NCBI RefSeq assembly: GCF_003999195.1
Contig: NZ_RJVR01000266.1
Coordinates: 1 to 54,939, forward strand
Source: Streptomyces soli
Lineage (GTDB): Bacteria; Actinomycetota; Actinomycetes; Streptomycetales; Streptomycetaceae
Reading direction: 5' to 3'
Length of the DNA stretch: 54,939 nucleotides
Under the pieces are notes generated by a model. The model was not told where the DNA came from, ran no database searches, and worked only from the letters and a program-made list of their open reading frames with translations. Positions 8,810 to 18,800 of this stretch are shown in pieces; the stretch's first letter is position 1, and each line of letters begins with the position of its first letter. The translations under genes were made by a program, and so were the position numbers.

Positions 8810-10609
8810 TCAGCTTGCCGGTTTGAACGTCTTGAAGAAGGTCTGCAACGTCGCCTTGGAGGTGGCACCGTCCCAGTCCGCGTCGCGGGCGGTGTACATG
8901 ATTCCGTAACCGAGCTTGCTGTTGACCACCGTGCCCCGGTCGACGGTGTGGAAACGGGTGCCGCCATCGGTGTACGTGAACTCCCAGTCGGCGGTGTCCC
9001 AGCCCCGGTAGGTGACGGCCCTTATGTGCACCCGCTGGTAGTTGGCGCGGATCATGCTCTTCTCGAGGTTCTTCCAGTCGGCGACCGGGTCGTCCTTCGG
9101 AGCGGTCGTCCAACCAACCAGCAGCTTCTGGCCGTTGGGGCCGGTGAAGCGGGCTCCGGCGGTGTCGGTCTTGGAGTACGTCCAGCCCTTGGGCAGGCCG
9201 ATGGAGAAGCCCTGGGCGGCCCTGTACGTCGTCGTGTCGACGGTGCCGCTGTTCGATGCGGAGGCGGTGACGGAAGCAGCGTCGGTTGCGGAACCGGTCC
9301 CGGACGGGCTTCGGGACGACTTGGTCCGGTCCTGCTCGGCGCCGGTCGAGCCACTCGAACTCGGGCTGACCGACTGGCTGTTCTTCGAGTCCGTCGGCTT
9401 CTTCGAGCCGTCGTTGTTGTCGCCGTTGTGGGCGGCGGTGTAGAAGCCGATGACCGTGCCCAGTATGGCCAGCGCGATCCCGGTCGCCACGATGATCAGC
9501 ACCCGCTTGCGCCGCCCGTCCTCCCCGGCGGGGACCGGCGCGGCCGTGGTGGGCTCCGCCACCGGCGACGCGGGGGCCGACTTCACCTTCCGGACGCTGC
9601 TCAGCGCTCGGCGCAGCCGGGCCTGGTCGGCGGCGGCCTTGCGGGTGGCGGGCGGGGCGTCGGTGGGGGTGGGCTGCGGGTCGGCGGGAAGCGGCATGGT
9701 GCGGGTGGCGTCGGAGGCCGGGGCGACGGGGGCGTCCGGGGCGTTGACGACCTCGGTCAACAGGGGGCGTACGGATTCGTCGTCGAGCCGCTGGTCCGGG
9801 TTCTTGATGAGCAGGCCGTGGATGGCATCGGCCAGCGGACCTGCGTTGGCCGGGGTCTTAAGCGGCTCGGTCATGACGGCGGTGAGGGTGGCGATGGCCG
9901 AGCCCTTGTCGTACGGCGGACGGCCCTCGACGCAGGCGTACAGCAGCGCCCCCAGCGACCAGAGGTCGGCGGGCGGGCCGGGCTTCTGGCCACGGGCACG
10001 CTCGGGCGAGATGTACGAGGGAGCGCCGACGAGCATGCCGGTGGAGGTGACGGAGGGGTCGCCGTCGATCTGGGCGATGCCGAAGTCGCTGAGCACGGCG
10101 CGGCCGTCGTCGGCGATGAGGACGTTGGACGGCTTGACGTCGCGGTGGAGGATGCCCTCCTTGTGGGCCGCCCTGAGGACATCGAGGACGGTCAGGCCCA
10201 CCTCGGCGGCGCGCTTGGGGGTGAGGGGACCGTCCTCGCGTATCGCGTCGGACAGCGAGCGGCCCTCGACCAGCTCCATCACGATCCAGGGCCGGTCGTC
10301 CTCCTCGACGACGTCGAAGACGGTGACGGCACCGGTGTTGCGGATCCGGGCGGTCGCCTTGGCCTCGCGGAGAGTGCGGGTGACGAGGCGTCGCTTGTCG
10401 TCCTCGTCGATGTTGTGCGGGAAGCGCAGCTCCTTCACCGCGACGGTGCGGCCGAGGGTCTCGTCCAGCCCCCGCCACACCGTGCCCATGCCGCCCTTGC
10501 CGAGGACCTCACCGAGCCGGTACCGGCCGGCGAGCAGACGTCCATCGGTGCGGTCGGTGTCGCCGGTACCGCCGCCGGTGCCGCCGCCCGTGCCTTGCGC
10601 CTGGCCCAT
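8810..10609 (-). CDS. Transmembrane Ser/Thr protein kinase (Hanks type)
   Basis: This kinase has 599 residues, starting at an ATG preceded by AGAGGGA. All catalytic elements are present: GKGGMG loop (37-42), Lys59, HRDVKPSNV (155-163) and DFG (175-177), with SYISPERARG in the activation segment. The membrane segment is about 369-391. A Ser/Thr-rich linker leads to the outer domain (about 450-599), with GFSIGLPKGW and WEFTYTDGG shared with the neighbouring kinases. The gap to the upstream kinase gene is 134 bases, so it may have its own promoter. The ligand and substrates are not predictable. Confidence 0.92.
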   Translation of the reverse strand: MGQAQGTGGGTGGGTGDTDRTDGRLLAGRYRLGEVLGKGGMGTVWRGLDETLGRTVAVKELRFPHNIDEDDKRRLVTRTLREAKATARIRNTGAVTVFDVVEEDDRPWIVMELVEGRSLSDAIREDGPLTPKRAAEVGLTVLDVLRAAHKEGILHRDVKPSNVLIADDGRAVLSDFGIAQIDGDPSVTSTGMLVGAPSYISPERARGQKPGPPADLWSLGALLYACVEGRPPYDKGSAIATLTAVMTEPLKTPANAGPLADAIHGLLIKNPDQRLDDESVRPLLTEVVNAPDAPVAPASDATRTMPLPADPQPTPTDAPPATRKAAADQARLRRALSSVRKVKSAPASPVAEPTTAAPVPAGEDGRRKRVLIIVATGIALAILGTVIGFYTAAHNGDNNDGSKKPTDSKNSQSVSPSSSGSTGAEQDRTKSSRSPSGTGSATDAASVTASASNSGTVDTTTYRAAQGFSIGLPKGWTYSKTDTAGARFTGPNGQKLLVGWTTAPKDDPVADWKNLEKSMIRANYQRVHIRAVTYRGWDTADWEFTYTDGGTRFHTVDRGTVVNSKLGYGIMYTARDADWDGATSKATLQTFFKTFKPAS

Positions 10610-10743
10610 GAAATCCCTCTGCAGTCACTGAAGATGGTGCGACCGGCAAGGGGCTCAGCCGCTACCTGGCCCCCGCTGTTCTCGATGAGGCACCATCATC
10701 CCTGACTCCAACGCGCGATCTTGCGCACCCCCTGCCCGGCGCG

Positions 10744-12417
10744 TTACCCGGCGAGCCGGAATCCGGCGACGGCGTTGTCGAAGACCGGTTTGTATGTGGT
10801 CCATTGCTCGTCCGGCGCCGAGAGGTAGATCGCGTACTCGGTGCCACCCTCCTGGCCGAAGCTCAGATCGATGGCGTGCCACGCGCGGGCCTTGCCCTGG
10901 AAGGTGAACTCCCAGACGGCGGCGGGCTGTGCGCGCCAGAGGGTGCTGTTCATCCGCAGCCGCTTGTAGGTGGCGCCGACTTGTCCTGCGGTCTCGGGCT
11001 CGAGTTCCTTCCAGTGCTGGAGGGGGCTGGAGCCGGCGAAGTCGAGGTTGCTGACCTTGAGGTCGACCTTTTTGGTGGGGTCGATGAAGTCGATGTCGTG
11101 GCCGTTGGCGTTGACCTGGCGGGTCCAGCCGTCGGGGACGGGGACGGAGTAGCCACGGTCGGTCTCGTCGGAGAGCGCGTAGCCCTCCGGAACGGGTGCG
11201 GCGGCGGCCTTCGACGCGGGGGGCGACGGCGTGGGGGGCGACGGCGTGGGATGGGGATGCCTCGTCGGCCGGATGTTGCTCTGCACGGACGGGCCGCTCC
11301 CGGCGGTGTGGGTGCGGGTCGCCAGATACGTCCCGCCTCCCGCGACCGCCAGGACGACGGCCGCCGCGGTGAGCCAGACCGCGGTGCGGCGGCGCTTGGG
11401 CTTCGCCCCGGGTCCGGACCTGCGCAGCGGGGTGGTGAACTCCGTCGAGGCGGGCGCCCGGGGCGGTACGGCTCCCGCGGCCGCCAGGTCGCGCCGGTCC
11501 GCCAGGTCGCGCCGGTCCGCCAGGTCGCGCCGGTCCACCAGGTCACGCCGGTCCACCCGGGCCGTCTCCGGCTCCGCCGCCGGGCCCCGCATCAGCCGCT
11601 CCGCCGCCTCCGCGGACAGCCGCTCCTGCGGATCCCGCGCCATCAGCCCGGCGATCACCGGCGCCAACGGCCCGGCGTTGGGGGCCTCGGGCACCTCGTC
11701 CGTCGCGATCGCGTACGCCGTCTCGATCGCGGTGTCCCGGCGGAACGGCGACTTTCCCTCCACCGCCTGGTACAGCGTCGCGCCCAGCGCCCACAGGTCC
11801 GCCTCAGGGCCGGGGGCGCGGCCGGTCAGGCGTTCGGGGGCGAGGAAGTCGATCGAGCCGATCAGTTCACCCGTCCGGGTGAGTGTGGACGTGCCGGACG
11901 CCTGTGCGATACCGAAGTCGGTGAGCACGACACGGCCTCCCCCGGACTCCGTCCGGGAGGTGCCCCCGGCCCCGAGCAGTACGTTTCCGGGCTTGACGTC
12001 CCGGTGCAGGACGCCTGCGGCGTGCGCGGCTCGCAGGGCGGCGATCATCCCGCGCCCGATGCGGGCGGCCTCTGCGGGGGCGACCGGGCCGTTCTTCTTG
12101 ATCAGCTCCGCGAGGGTCGTCGACGGCACGTACTCCATGACGATCGTCGGCAGGCCCTCGTCCTCCAGGACATCGTGCACCACGATCACATTCGGGTGGC
12201 TGATCCGCGCCGCCGCCCGGGCCTCCCGTCGCGTCCGCTCGAACAGCGTCGCCAGCTCATCCTCATGCAGGTGCGCCTGCGGCGGATGCAGCCTCTTCAC
12301 CGCCACCTCGCGGCCCAGCAGCTCGTCCTCCGCCCGCCACACCGTGCCCATCCCGCCGCGGCCTATCCGCTCCACGAGCCGGTACCTCCCGGCCACCAGC
12401 CGTCCCTCGTCCGCCAC
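10744..12417 (-). CDS. Transmembrane Ser/Thr protein kinase with a 6-residue repeat linker
   Basis: I take GTG 12417 (VADEGRLVAGRY) as the start, since it has a purine-rich AGGGAAAGGGG just upstream and fits the kinase domain; the frame stays open to 12459. The protein of 557 residues has GRGGMG, Lys41, HRDVKPGNV (138-146), a short Gly/Ser insertion, DFG (167-169) and SIDFLAPERL. Between kinase and membrane segment (about 345-365) are four DRRDLA/V repeats (289-312). The outer domain (about 400-557) is of the type shared by the cluster. It is the first gene of the four-gene kinase array, and catalysis should be normal. Confidence 0.9.
   Translation of the reverse strand: MADEGRLVAGRYRLVERIGRGGMGTVWRAEDELLGREVAVKRLHPPQAHLHEDELATLFERTRREARAAARISHPNVIVVHDVLEDEGLPTIVMEYVPSTTLAELIKKNGPVAPAEAARIGRGMIAALRAAHAAGVLHRDVKPGNVLLGAGGTSRTESGGGRVVLTDFGIAQASGTSTLTRTGELIGSIDFLAPERLTGRAPGPEADLWALGATLYQAVEGKSPFRRDTAIETAYAIATDEVPEAPNAGPLAPVIAGLMARDPQERLSAEAAERLMRGPAAEPETARVDRRDLVDRRDLADRRDLADRRDLAAAGAVPPRAPASTEFTTPLRRSGPGAKPKRRRTAVWLTAAAVVLAVAGGGTYLATRTHTAGSGPSVQSNIRPTRHPHPTPSPPTPSPPASKAAAAPVPEGYALSDETDRGYSVPVPDGWTRQVNANGHDIDFIDPTKKVDLKVSNLDFAGSSPLQHWKELEPETAGQVGATYKRLRMNSTLWRAQPAAVWEFTFQGKARAWHAIDLSFGQEGGTEYAIYLSAPDEQWTTYKPVFDNAVAGFRLAG
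11483..11554. repeat. Four tandem 18-base repeats inside a kinase gene
   Basis: The unit GCCAGGTCGCGCCGGTCC is present four times, the last with two base changes. It encodes charged DRRDLA blocks between the kinase domain and membrane segment. Units are whole codons, so copy number could vary without breaking the frame. Confidence 0.9.
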
Positions 12418-12472
12418 GGTCCGCCCCTTTCCCTCGTGCCGCAAACGATATCCGGCCACCGCTTGGGCCCTT

Positions 12473-12556
12473 CAGCCCGTCCGGCGTTTGAGGACCTGGG
12501 GGTAACCCCTCTGAGGGAGGGTCAGGGGCTCCGCCCCCTGGTCTCAGGAAGGGGCG
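12473..12556. repeat. Streptomyces-type intergenic repeat with hairpins, between glpD and the kinase operon
   Basis: The sequence CAGCCCGTCCGGCGTTTGAG at 12473 is one I recognise as a very common dispersed intergenic sequence in Streptomyces. It is followed by AGGGGCTCCGCCCCCT (about 12523-12539), a short GC-rich stem-loop. It lies after the glpD stop and before the first kinase start, so it may end the glpD transcript. Confidence 0.5.
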
Positions 12557-12583
12557 GGGTGGGGGAGGATCCGCCCCGGCTGG

Positions 12584-14290
12584 TCAGAGGGGGACGATGT
12601 CGGGGGCGCCCAGGCGGGCGGCGTCGGCGGTGAGGTCGTCGGGTTGGCGCTGGGATTCGCGTTCGGCTTCGACCCGCTTCTCGTAGTGCTCGACCTCCTT
12701 CTCGATGTGCTCCTTGTCCCAGCCGAGGACGGGCGCCATGAGCTCCGCCGCCTCCCGCGCACTGCGCGTGCCCCGGTCGAAGGTCTCGATCGAGATGCGG
12801 GTCCGCCGCGTGAGGACGTCGTCCAGGTGCCGGGCACCTTCGTGGCTCGCGCCGTAGACGATCTCGGCCCGCAGATAGTCGTCGGCGGCGGCGAGCGGCT
12901 CGCCGAGCGACGCATCGGCGCGGATGAGCTGGAGGATCTCGTCGGTGAGGGCGCCGTAGCGGTTGAGGAGGTGCTCGATGCGGACCACGTGGAGGCCGGC
13001 GTCGGCGGCGAGGTGGGCGCGGGCGTTCCAGAGGGCGTGGTAGCCCTCGGCTCCGACGAGGGGGACCTCCTCGGTGACGCAGTCGGCGACGCGGTGGGCG
13101 AGGCCGTGGACGGCCTCGTCGACGGCGTCCTTGGCCATGACGCGGTACGTGGTGTATTTGCCGCCGGCGACAACCACGAGCCCCGGCACCGGATGCGCGA
13201 CCGTGTGTTCACGGGAGAGCTTGCTGGTGGCTTCGCTCTCGCCCGCCAGCAGGGGCCGCAGGCCGGCGTAGACGCCTTCTACGTCGTCCCGGGTCAGCGG
13301 GACGGCCAGCACCGAGTTGACGTGCTCGAGCAGGTAGTCGATGTCGGCGCTGGATGCCGCCGGGTGGGCCTTGTCGAGGTCCCAGTCGGTGTCCGTGGTG
13401 CCGATGATCCAGTGCCGGCCCCAGGGGATGACGAACAGGACGCTCTTCTCCGTACGGAGGATGAGGCCGCTGGTGGAGTGGATGCGGTCCCTGGGGACGA
13501 CCAGGTGGATGCCCTTGGAGGCCCGCACATGGAACTGGCCGCGCTCGCCGATGAGGGCCTGGGTGTCGTCGGTCCAGACGCCGGTTGCGTTGACGATCTG
13601 CTTGGCATGGACCTCGTACTCCCCGCCGCCCTCTACATCCCGCACCCGCGCGCCGACGACCCGCTCGCCCTCCCGCAGGAAGCCGACGACCCGGGCCCGG
13701 TTCGCGGCCAGAGCGCCGTACGCCGCCGCCGTCTTGACCAGCGTGGCGACGTACCGGGCGTCGTCCACCTGGGCGTCGTAGTACTGCAGGGCGCCGACCA
13801 GGGCGTCCTTCTTCAGGCTGGGCGCGATCCGCAGCGCGTGCCGACGCGAGAGGTGCCGGTGGTGCGGGAGGCCGCGGCCGTGCCCGGAGGAGATGGCCAT
13901 GGCGTCGTAGAGGGCGACGCCGGAGCCCGTGTAGAGCCGCTCCCAGCCGCGGTGCTGCAAGGGATACAGAAAAGGCACCGGCTTCACCAGATGCGGGGCG
14001 AGCCGCTGCGTGAGCAGGCCGCGTTCCTTGAGCGCCTCGCGTACGAGGCCGAAGTCGAGCATCTCCAGGTAGCGCAGGCCGCCGTGGATGAGCTTGCTGG
14101 AACGGCTGGAGGTACCGGAGGCCCAGTCGCGGGCCTCGACGATTCCGGTGGACAGGCCTCGGGTCGCCGCGTCCAGCGCGGTGCCGGCACCGACGACGCC
14201 GCCGCCCACGACGAGGATGTCGAGTTCCTTCTCCGCCATTCCCGCGAGCGCGGCGGTCCGCTCCGCCGGTCCGAGTGTCGCCGTACGCAT
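12584..14290 (-). CDS. glpD: Glycerol-3-phosphate dehydrogenase (FAD, GlpD type)
   Basis: The enzyme oxidises sn-glycerol-3-phosphate to dihydroxyacetone phosphate and passes electrons to the membrane quinone pool. The protein of 568 residues starts at ATG 14290 with GGGAGG upstream; the frame stays open further but without a better start. The FAD motif is VVGGGVVGAGTALDAATRGL (27-46). SSRSSKLIHGGLRYLE is the conserved DAO-family second motif, and a C-terminal DAO_C region follows (YGALTDEI, LDDVLTRRTRI). Its length is usual for the aerobic single-subunit enzyme. It is transcribed away from the NDP-sugar dehydrogenase gene and marks the left border of the glycan island. Confidence 0.95.
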   Translation of the reverse strand: MRTATLGPAERTAALAGMAEKELDILVVGGGVVGAGTALDAATRGLSTGIVEARDWASGTSSRSSKLIHGGLRYLEMLDFGLVREALKERGLLTQRLAPHLVKPVPFLYPLQHRGWERLYTGSGVALYDAMAISSGHGRGLPHHRHLSRRHALRIAPSLKKDALVGALQYYDAQVDDARYVATLVKTAAAYGALAANRARVVGFLREGERVVGARVRDVEGGGEYEVHAKQIVNATGVWTDDTQALIGERGQFHVRASKGIHLVVPRDRIHSTSGLILRTEKSVLFVIPWGRHWIIGTTDTDWDLDKAHPAASSADIDYLLEHVNSVLAVPLTRDDVEGVYAGLRPLLAGESEATSKLSREHTVAHPVPGLVVVAGGKYTTYRVMAKDAVDEAVHGLAHRVADCVTEEVPLVGAEGYHALWNARAHLAADAGLHVVRIEHLLNRYGALTDEILQLIRADASLGEPLAAADDYLRAEIVYGASHEGARHLDDVLTRRTRISIETFDRGTRSAREAAELMAPVLGWDKEHIEKEVEHYEKRVEAERESQRQPDDLTADAARLGAPDIVPL

Positions 14291-14485
14291 TCGTTGCCTC
14301 CCGTGGTGGGGGTCCCCGTCCATCCAGGGTCACCCGTCAGCGGTCGGACGGCCAGCCTTGCCTGTCCGGCATATCGCTATATCGGCGCGGCGAGCAGTCA
14401 TATCACCTATCTGTCTGGTTAGCCTGTTTTGGAGCCATTCGGCTCGCGTACGAACGTACGGGAACGTACGGAGAGGGACCGCCCC
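14291..14485. promoter_or_regulatory. Divergent promoter region between glpD and the NDP-sugar dehydrogenase
   Basis: This 195-base interval separates two outward-facing genes. It has an AT-richer core with the imperfect symmetric block CATATCGCTATATCG near 14369-14383, which could be a minus-strand -10 region or an operator for glpD. GGAGAGGG serves the plus-strand gene. No specific regulator site is recognised. Confidence 0.35.
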
Positions 14486-15745
14486 ATGCCCGCAGACCTC
14501 GCTGTCATCGGACTCGGCCACACCGGACTCCCCCTCGCGCAGGCGGCCACCGCCGCCGGGCTCGCCGTGATCGGCCACGACACCGACGAGCGCACCGTCG
14601 CCGCCGTCAACGCCGGCCGCGTCCCCTCCGGCGCCCTGCCCGCCGCCGACGTACGCCGCATGCTGGCCGGCGGCTTCCGCGCCACCGCCGACCCGGTGGC
14701 GCTGGGCCGGGTCCGTACCGCCGTGATCTGCGCGCCGGCGCCGCTGGGCGAGGACGGCGTGCTGGACCTGTCGGCGGTCGGGGCCGCCGCCCGTACGCTC
14801 GCCGCGCAGCTGCGCCCGCACACCACCGTCGTCCTGGAGTCGGCGGTCTACCCAGGCACCACGGAGGAATTCCTGCAGCCGATCCTGGAGGAGGGCTCCG
14901 GACTGCGGGCGGGCCGCGACTTCCACCTCGCCTACTCCCCCGGCCGCGCCGACCCCGGCAACCGGGACTTCACCCTCGCCAACACCCCCAAGGTGATCGG
15001 CGGCCTCACCTCCACCTGCACCGAGGCCGCCGCCGCCTTCTACGGCCGCTTCACCGAGCGCGTCGTACGGGCCCGCGGACTGCGCGAGGCCGAGACCGTC
15101 AAGCTCCTGGAGTCCAACTTCCGGCACGTCAACATCGCGCTCGCCAATGAGATGGCCGTCTTCTGCCACGACGTCGGCGTCGACATCTGGGACGTCATCC
15201 GCTGCGCCGAGACCAAGCCCTTCGGCTTCCACGCCTTCCGCCCCGGCCCCGGCGTCGGCGGCCACGGGGTGCCGCTCGACCCCAACTACCTCTCCTACCA
15301 GGGCCGCGTCCTCGGCCACCCGCTGCGCATGGTCGAGCTGGCCCAGGAGGTCAACACCCGCATGCCCCGCTACGTCGTCCAGCGCGCCGCCGCCCTGCTC
15401 AACGAACACGGCAAGTCCCTGCGCGGCGCCCGCGTCCTGCTGCTCGGCGTCACCTACAAAGCCGACCTCGCGGACCAGCAGGGCGCTCCGGCCCGCGAGA
15501 TCGCCACCCGGCTCATCGAGCTGGGCGCCCAGATCGGCTACCACGACCCCTACGCCCCCGAGTGGCGCGTCCTGGACCGCCCGGTGCCGCGCGCCGACTC
15601 ACTGTGGGAGGCGGCGGCCGACGCCGATCTGACGGTGCTGCTGCAGCATCACCGTACGTACGATCTCCAGGGCCTGGCGGTGAAGGCCCAGCTGCTGCTG
15701 GACACCCGCGGCGCGACGCCCGTGGGCGCGGCGGCGCGGCTGTAG
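14486..15745 (+). CDS. Nucleotide-sugar dehydrogenase homologue lacking the catalytic Cys
   Basis: This 419-residue protein belongs to the UDP-glucose/UDP-ManNAc 6-dehydrogenase family, which oxidises C6 of an NDP-sugar twice to a uronate. Visible are the NAD site VIGLGHTGLP (7-16), ESAVYPGTTEEF, AYSPGRADPGN and the dimer helix ETVKLLESNFRHVNIALANE (203-222). At the nucleophile position the family has GGHC; here it is GGHG with Gly261 (bases 15266-15268). Loss of this Cys should block hydrolysis of the thioester intermediate, so the protein may be inactive, stop at the aldehyde, or have another role. The start ATG 14486 has GGAGAGGG upstream. It borders the glycan island but faces away from most of it. 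Confidence 0.85.
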   Translation: MPADLAVIGLGHTGLPLAQAATAAGLAVIGHDTDERTVAAVNAGRVPSGALPAADVRRMLAGGFRATADPVALGRVRTAVICAPAPLGEDGVLDLSAVGAAARTLAAQLRPHTTVVLESAVYPGTTEEFLQPILEEGSGLRAGRDFHLAYSPGRADPGNRDFTLANTPKVIGGLTSTCTEAAAAFYGRFTERVVRARGLREAETVKLLESNFRHVNIALANEMAVFCHDVGVDIWDVIRCAETKPFGFHAFRPGPGVGGHGVPLDPNYLSYQGRVLGHPLRMVELAQEVNTRMPRYVVQRAAALLNEHGKSLRGARVLLLGVTYKADLADQQGAPAREIATRLIELGAQIGYHDPYAPEWRVLDRPVPRADSLWEAAADADLTVLLQHHRTYDLQGLAVKAQLLLDTRGATPVGAAARL

Positions 15746-15773
15746 GTGTGTTGTCCGGGGACGTTGGTGCCGG

Positions 15774-15791
15774 GCCCCGCAGACGCGGGGC
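15774..15791. terminator. GC-rich hairpin between convergent genes
   Basis: GCCCCGC and GCGGGGC with an AGAC loop lie 28 bases after the stop of the plus-strand dehydrogenase and before the stop of the minus-strand secreted protein. A second imperfect GC-rich pairing follows at 15790-15830. The position between two converging genes supports a terminator. Confidence 0.6.
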
Positions 15792-15845
15792 GGGCGGGAC
15801 ACCTGTCGGCGCCCCGCCCGCTTGCGTTCCGTTCCCGGACCCGGC

Positions 15846-18800
15846 TCAGCCGGTCCAGTAACCGAGCACCACGCCGAACACCGCGACGCTCTTCGACCCG
15901 TTGTTACGCAGGTCGATCCTGCCGTTCGAGGTCAGCGGAACCACGGCCAGGTTCGTGGTAAGACGGCCGCCGACGTTCCAGTACACGCTGGCCGGGGAGG
16001 GCTGGCTCGATCCGTCCGTCCATGCGGTCAGCGAGCCGCCACCGCTGCTGGACACGGTCCCCAGCTCGACCAGCACCGCCGTCGCTCCCTTGGGGACGAC
16101 GCCCTTGCCCGCCACCTGCAGCTTCAGGACGCCGTGACTGGCCAGGGGTGACGTGCCACTGCGCCCGATCCCGGAGCGGGTGTCCAGGACGGTGGACGAA
16201 GCCGTGGCGACGAATGACTTGCCCGTCGTGGTGGCGTAGTAGCCCACCGCGCTGGCCAGCACATTCACGCTGCCGCTGCCCGAGTTGTAGAAGTCGACCC
16301 GCCCGGTACTGCCGATGGGAACCGTCACCAGGTTCGACATCCGGTCCCCGTGCGCGTCCCAGGTGAGCACCGACGACCCGGGACGAGTCGCTCCATGCGC
16401 CCAGACTGTGAGGCCGCCCTTGGTGCCCGGGCTCCCGATCGCGAGATTGAGCACCACCGAGGTGGCGTTGGTCGGCACCCCGGCCTTGCCGCGCACCAGC
16501 ACGCTGACTGTCTTCTTGGCCCCGAGCGCGGCCTTCGTGGACTGACCCACGCCCTGAGCGGTGTTCAGCACATAAGCCGGGCGGACCGACTTGAGCAGCT
16601 TCCCGGTCTTCGGCGCGTAGTAGCCCAGCACGTCCACATACGTGGGCGCGCTCTTGGAGCTGCTGTTGTAGACGTCCAGCGCGCCCTTGCTGAGCCGCAC
16701 CACAGCGGAGTGCACCACGGACTGGGTCGAGGTGTTCCAGTAGACGGTCCCGTACTTGGGCACAGCCGAGCCGTGCGGCTCGACCATCACGCTGCCCTTG
16801 CTCGCCTTGGTCCCGTTGACCCCGACATCGACCAGCACCGAGGTGGCATTGGCCGGGATCTTGTTGTGGCCGGCCAGCGTGACGCTGACCTTGCCGTGCG
16901 CCGCGATCGAGCGCGTCGCAAGGACCCGTGCCGGCCCGACCGGCGTGTAACCGGTCCAGGTCGGGGTCGGCGTCGGGGTCGGCGTCGGGGTCGGGGTCGG
17001 CGTCGGGGTCGGGGTCGGCGTCGGCGTCGGGGTGACCGGCGGCGAGGGGTCGGAGGTCGCTACGCCGCTGATGACCAGGCCGCTCACCGTATGCGCGTCA
17101 CCACCCCCGCCCGTCGCCGCGGAGAAGGCCACCAGCGCGTTGGTCGTCAACGTGGGTGTGGCGTCCAGTTCCTGCGTCCCGTCGACCCAGACATAGACAT
17201 GGCCGCCGGCCACCTGGACATCCACCTGGTGCGTGCCCTGGCGCAGGGAGGTGCTGAGTTTGGCCACCGACTGGTAGTCGATCGTCGACGAGCCGGAAGT
17301 GCTGTAGCCGACACCGACGAAGTTCTGCATCTGAAGTGTGCTGTTATAGCCGGTGTTGAGGGCGACCACCACGCCCGGCTGCCCCGCGATACCTAGGCTG
17401 CCCCCCTGCGCCAGCGCCGAGGCAGAGTTCTGTGCCGGGTCCAGCAGCGAAAGGGTCAAGCCGTTGCCGCTGGCCCCGGGACCGAACTGCGCGGTGAAGG
17501 TCGCCCGCAAGCCGTCGGTGCTGAGCGGCTTGGTGTAGACCGCCGTGCCCGCCCGGTAACTGGCGGCCGGGGTCAGCTGGATGCTGCCGTCGTCAGCCAG
17601 CACCGTCGTGCCGTTGGCCTGCCACAGCCCGTCCTTCGCGGAGGTAGTCGTCGCCGTGCCGGTGCCGGTTCCCGTAATAGGCACGTACATGGCGCCCTGG
17701 GCGCTGCCGTCCGCGTTGACCCCGGTGCCACTGACCTCGTAGAAAGCGCTCGAATCCACAGCCGAACGCGGAGTGAACGTCACGCTCTGCACGGCGGTCT
17801 GGTCCGGACCGATGGTCAAGCCCTCGGACAGCTGCACCGGGCTGTTGAAGTCACCCGTCGGCGCCTTGGCCTTGGTTACCGTCACGGGGATGTTGCCGGT
17901 GTTCGTGATGGTGAACGAGAGCGACTTCGAGCTGCCAATCGGGACCGAGCCGAAGTCCAGCGAGCTCGTGGAGAACGCCAGGTGCCCTTGGCCGGTGATG
18001 GCCGTGCCGCTGACCAGCACGTTCAGGGTGTGCGAGCCGCCTCCGCTGCTGCTGGTGATCACCAGTGAGTTGCTGTCTGCCTGGCTGCCGACCGGCGTAT
18101 ACGTAACCGAGGCCACGAACGAACCACCAACGGGCACGACCGTGCCCGCAGCCGGCAGCCCGGAGGCGACGAATGAACCGGAGGGCGGGGTGATGGAGTC
18201 GATTGTCTCCGCTTGAGTACCGGTGTTGGTGATCTGCAGGTTCAGCGTCGAGGTGGTGCCGGTGGACACTTCCCCGAAGTCCAGGGCGCCCGGCGCTGCC
18301 CCAAGACCGGGTTTGGTGCCCACGCCGTGGAGCGCGAACACCAGTTTCTGACCGTCCGAGAGATTCGCTGTCAGCGTCCCGTTGATGCCGCCGGTGGTCG
18401 TGGGAGTGAAGCTGATCGGTACATCCAGTGTGGCGTCCGTCGCCAGCGCCGTGGGCTGCCCGGCCGTGGGCATGGCGGACGCGGGCGTGGTGACCGAGAA
18501 CGCGCCGGAGGCCGTGAGCCCGGTGATGCTGACGTCCTGCGTGGCCGTCAAAGTCATGCTGGCCGAGCCGCTGCTGCCGACGCCGACCTGGCCGAAGTCG
18601 AGGGATGCCGCGGTCAGGGCGGTCCTGGCCGGGCTGCCGAAGCCGTACAGCACGCCGTCCCGGGTGCCCACGTAGACCTTGCCGCCGCTAGCGGTCGGAG
18701 TGCTGAACTTGGTCGCGGTGCCGATCGGCGCGGACCACTGCAGTGGCAGCAGGCCGTTGCCGTCGGGAACGGGACTGTAGGCGCGCAGGGCGCCGTTGAC

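Noticed and set aside
8015..10705. Very long plus-strand frame (896 residues)
   Set aside because: It runs antisense across two kinase-like genes with complete domain patterns and has no domain of its own. High GC leaves this frame open by chance.
11483..11554. CRISPR array
   Set aside because: The units are contiguous 18-mers without spacers inside a kinase gene.
14330..15544. Minus-strand frame of 404 residues opposite the NDP-sugar dehydrogenase
   Set aside because: The plus-strand gene has NAD-binding and family motifs and a good ribosome-binding site. The minus frame is a shadow.
16959..17030. CRISPR-like or regulatory tandem repeat
   Set aside because: The period is 6-12 bases with no spacers, in frame with a Pro-Thr linker. 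It is a coding microsatellite.
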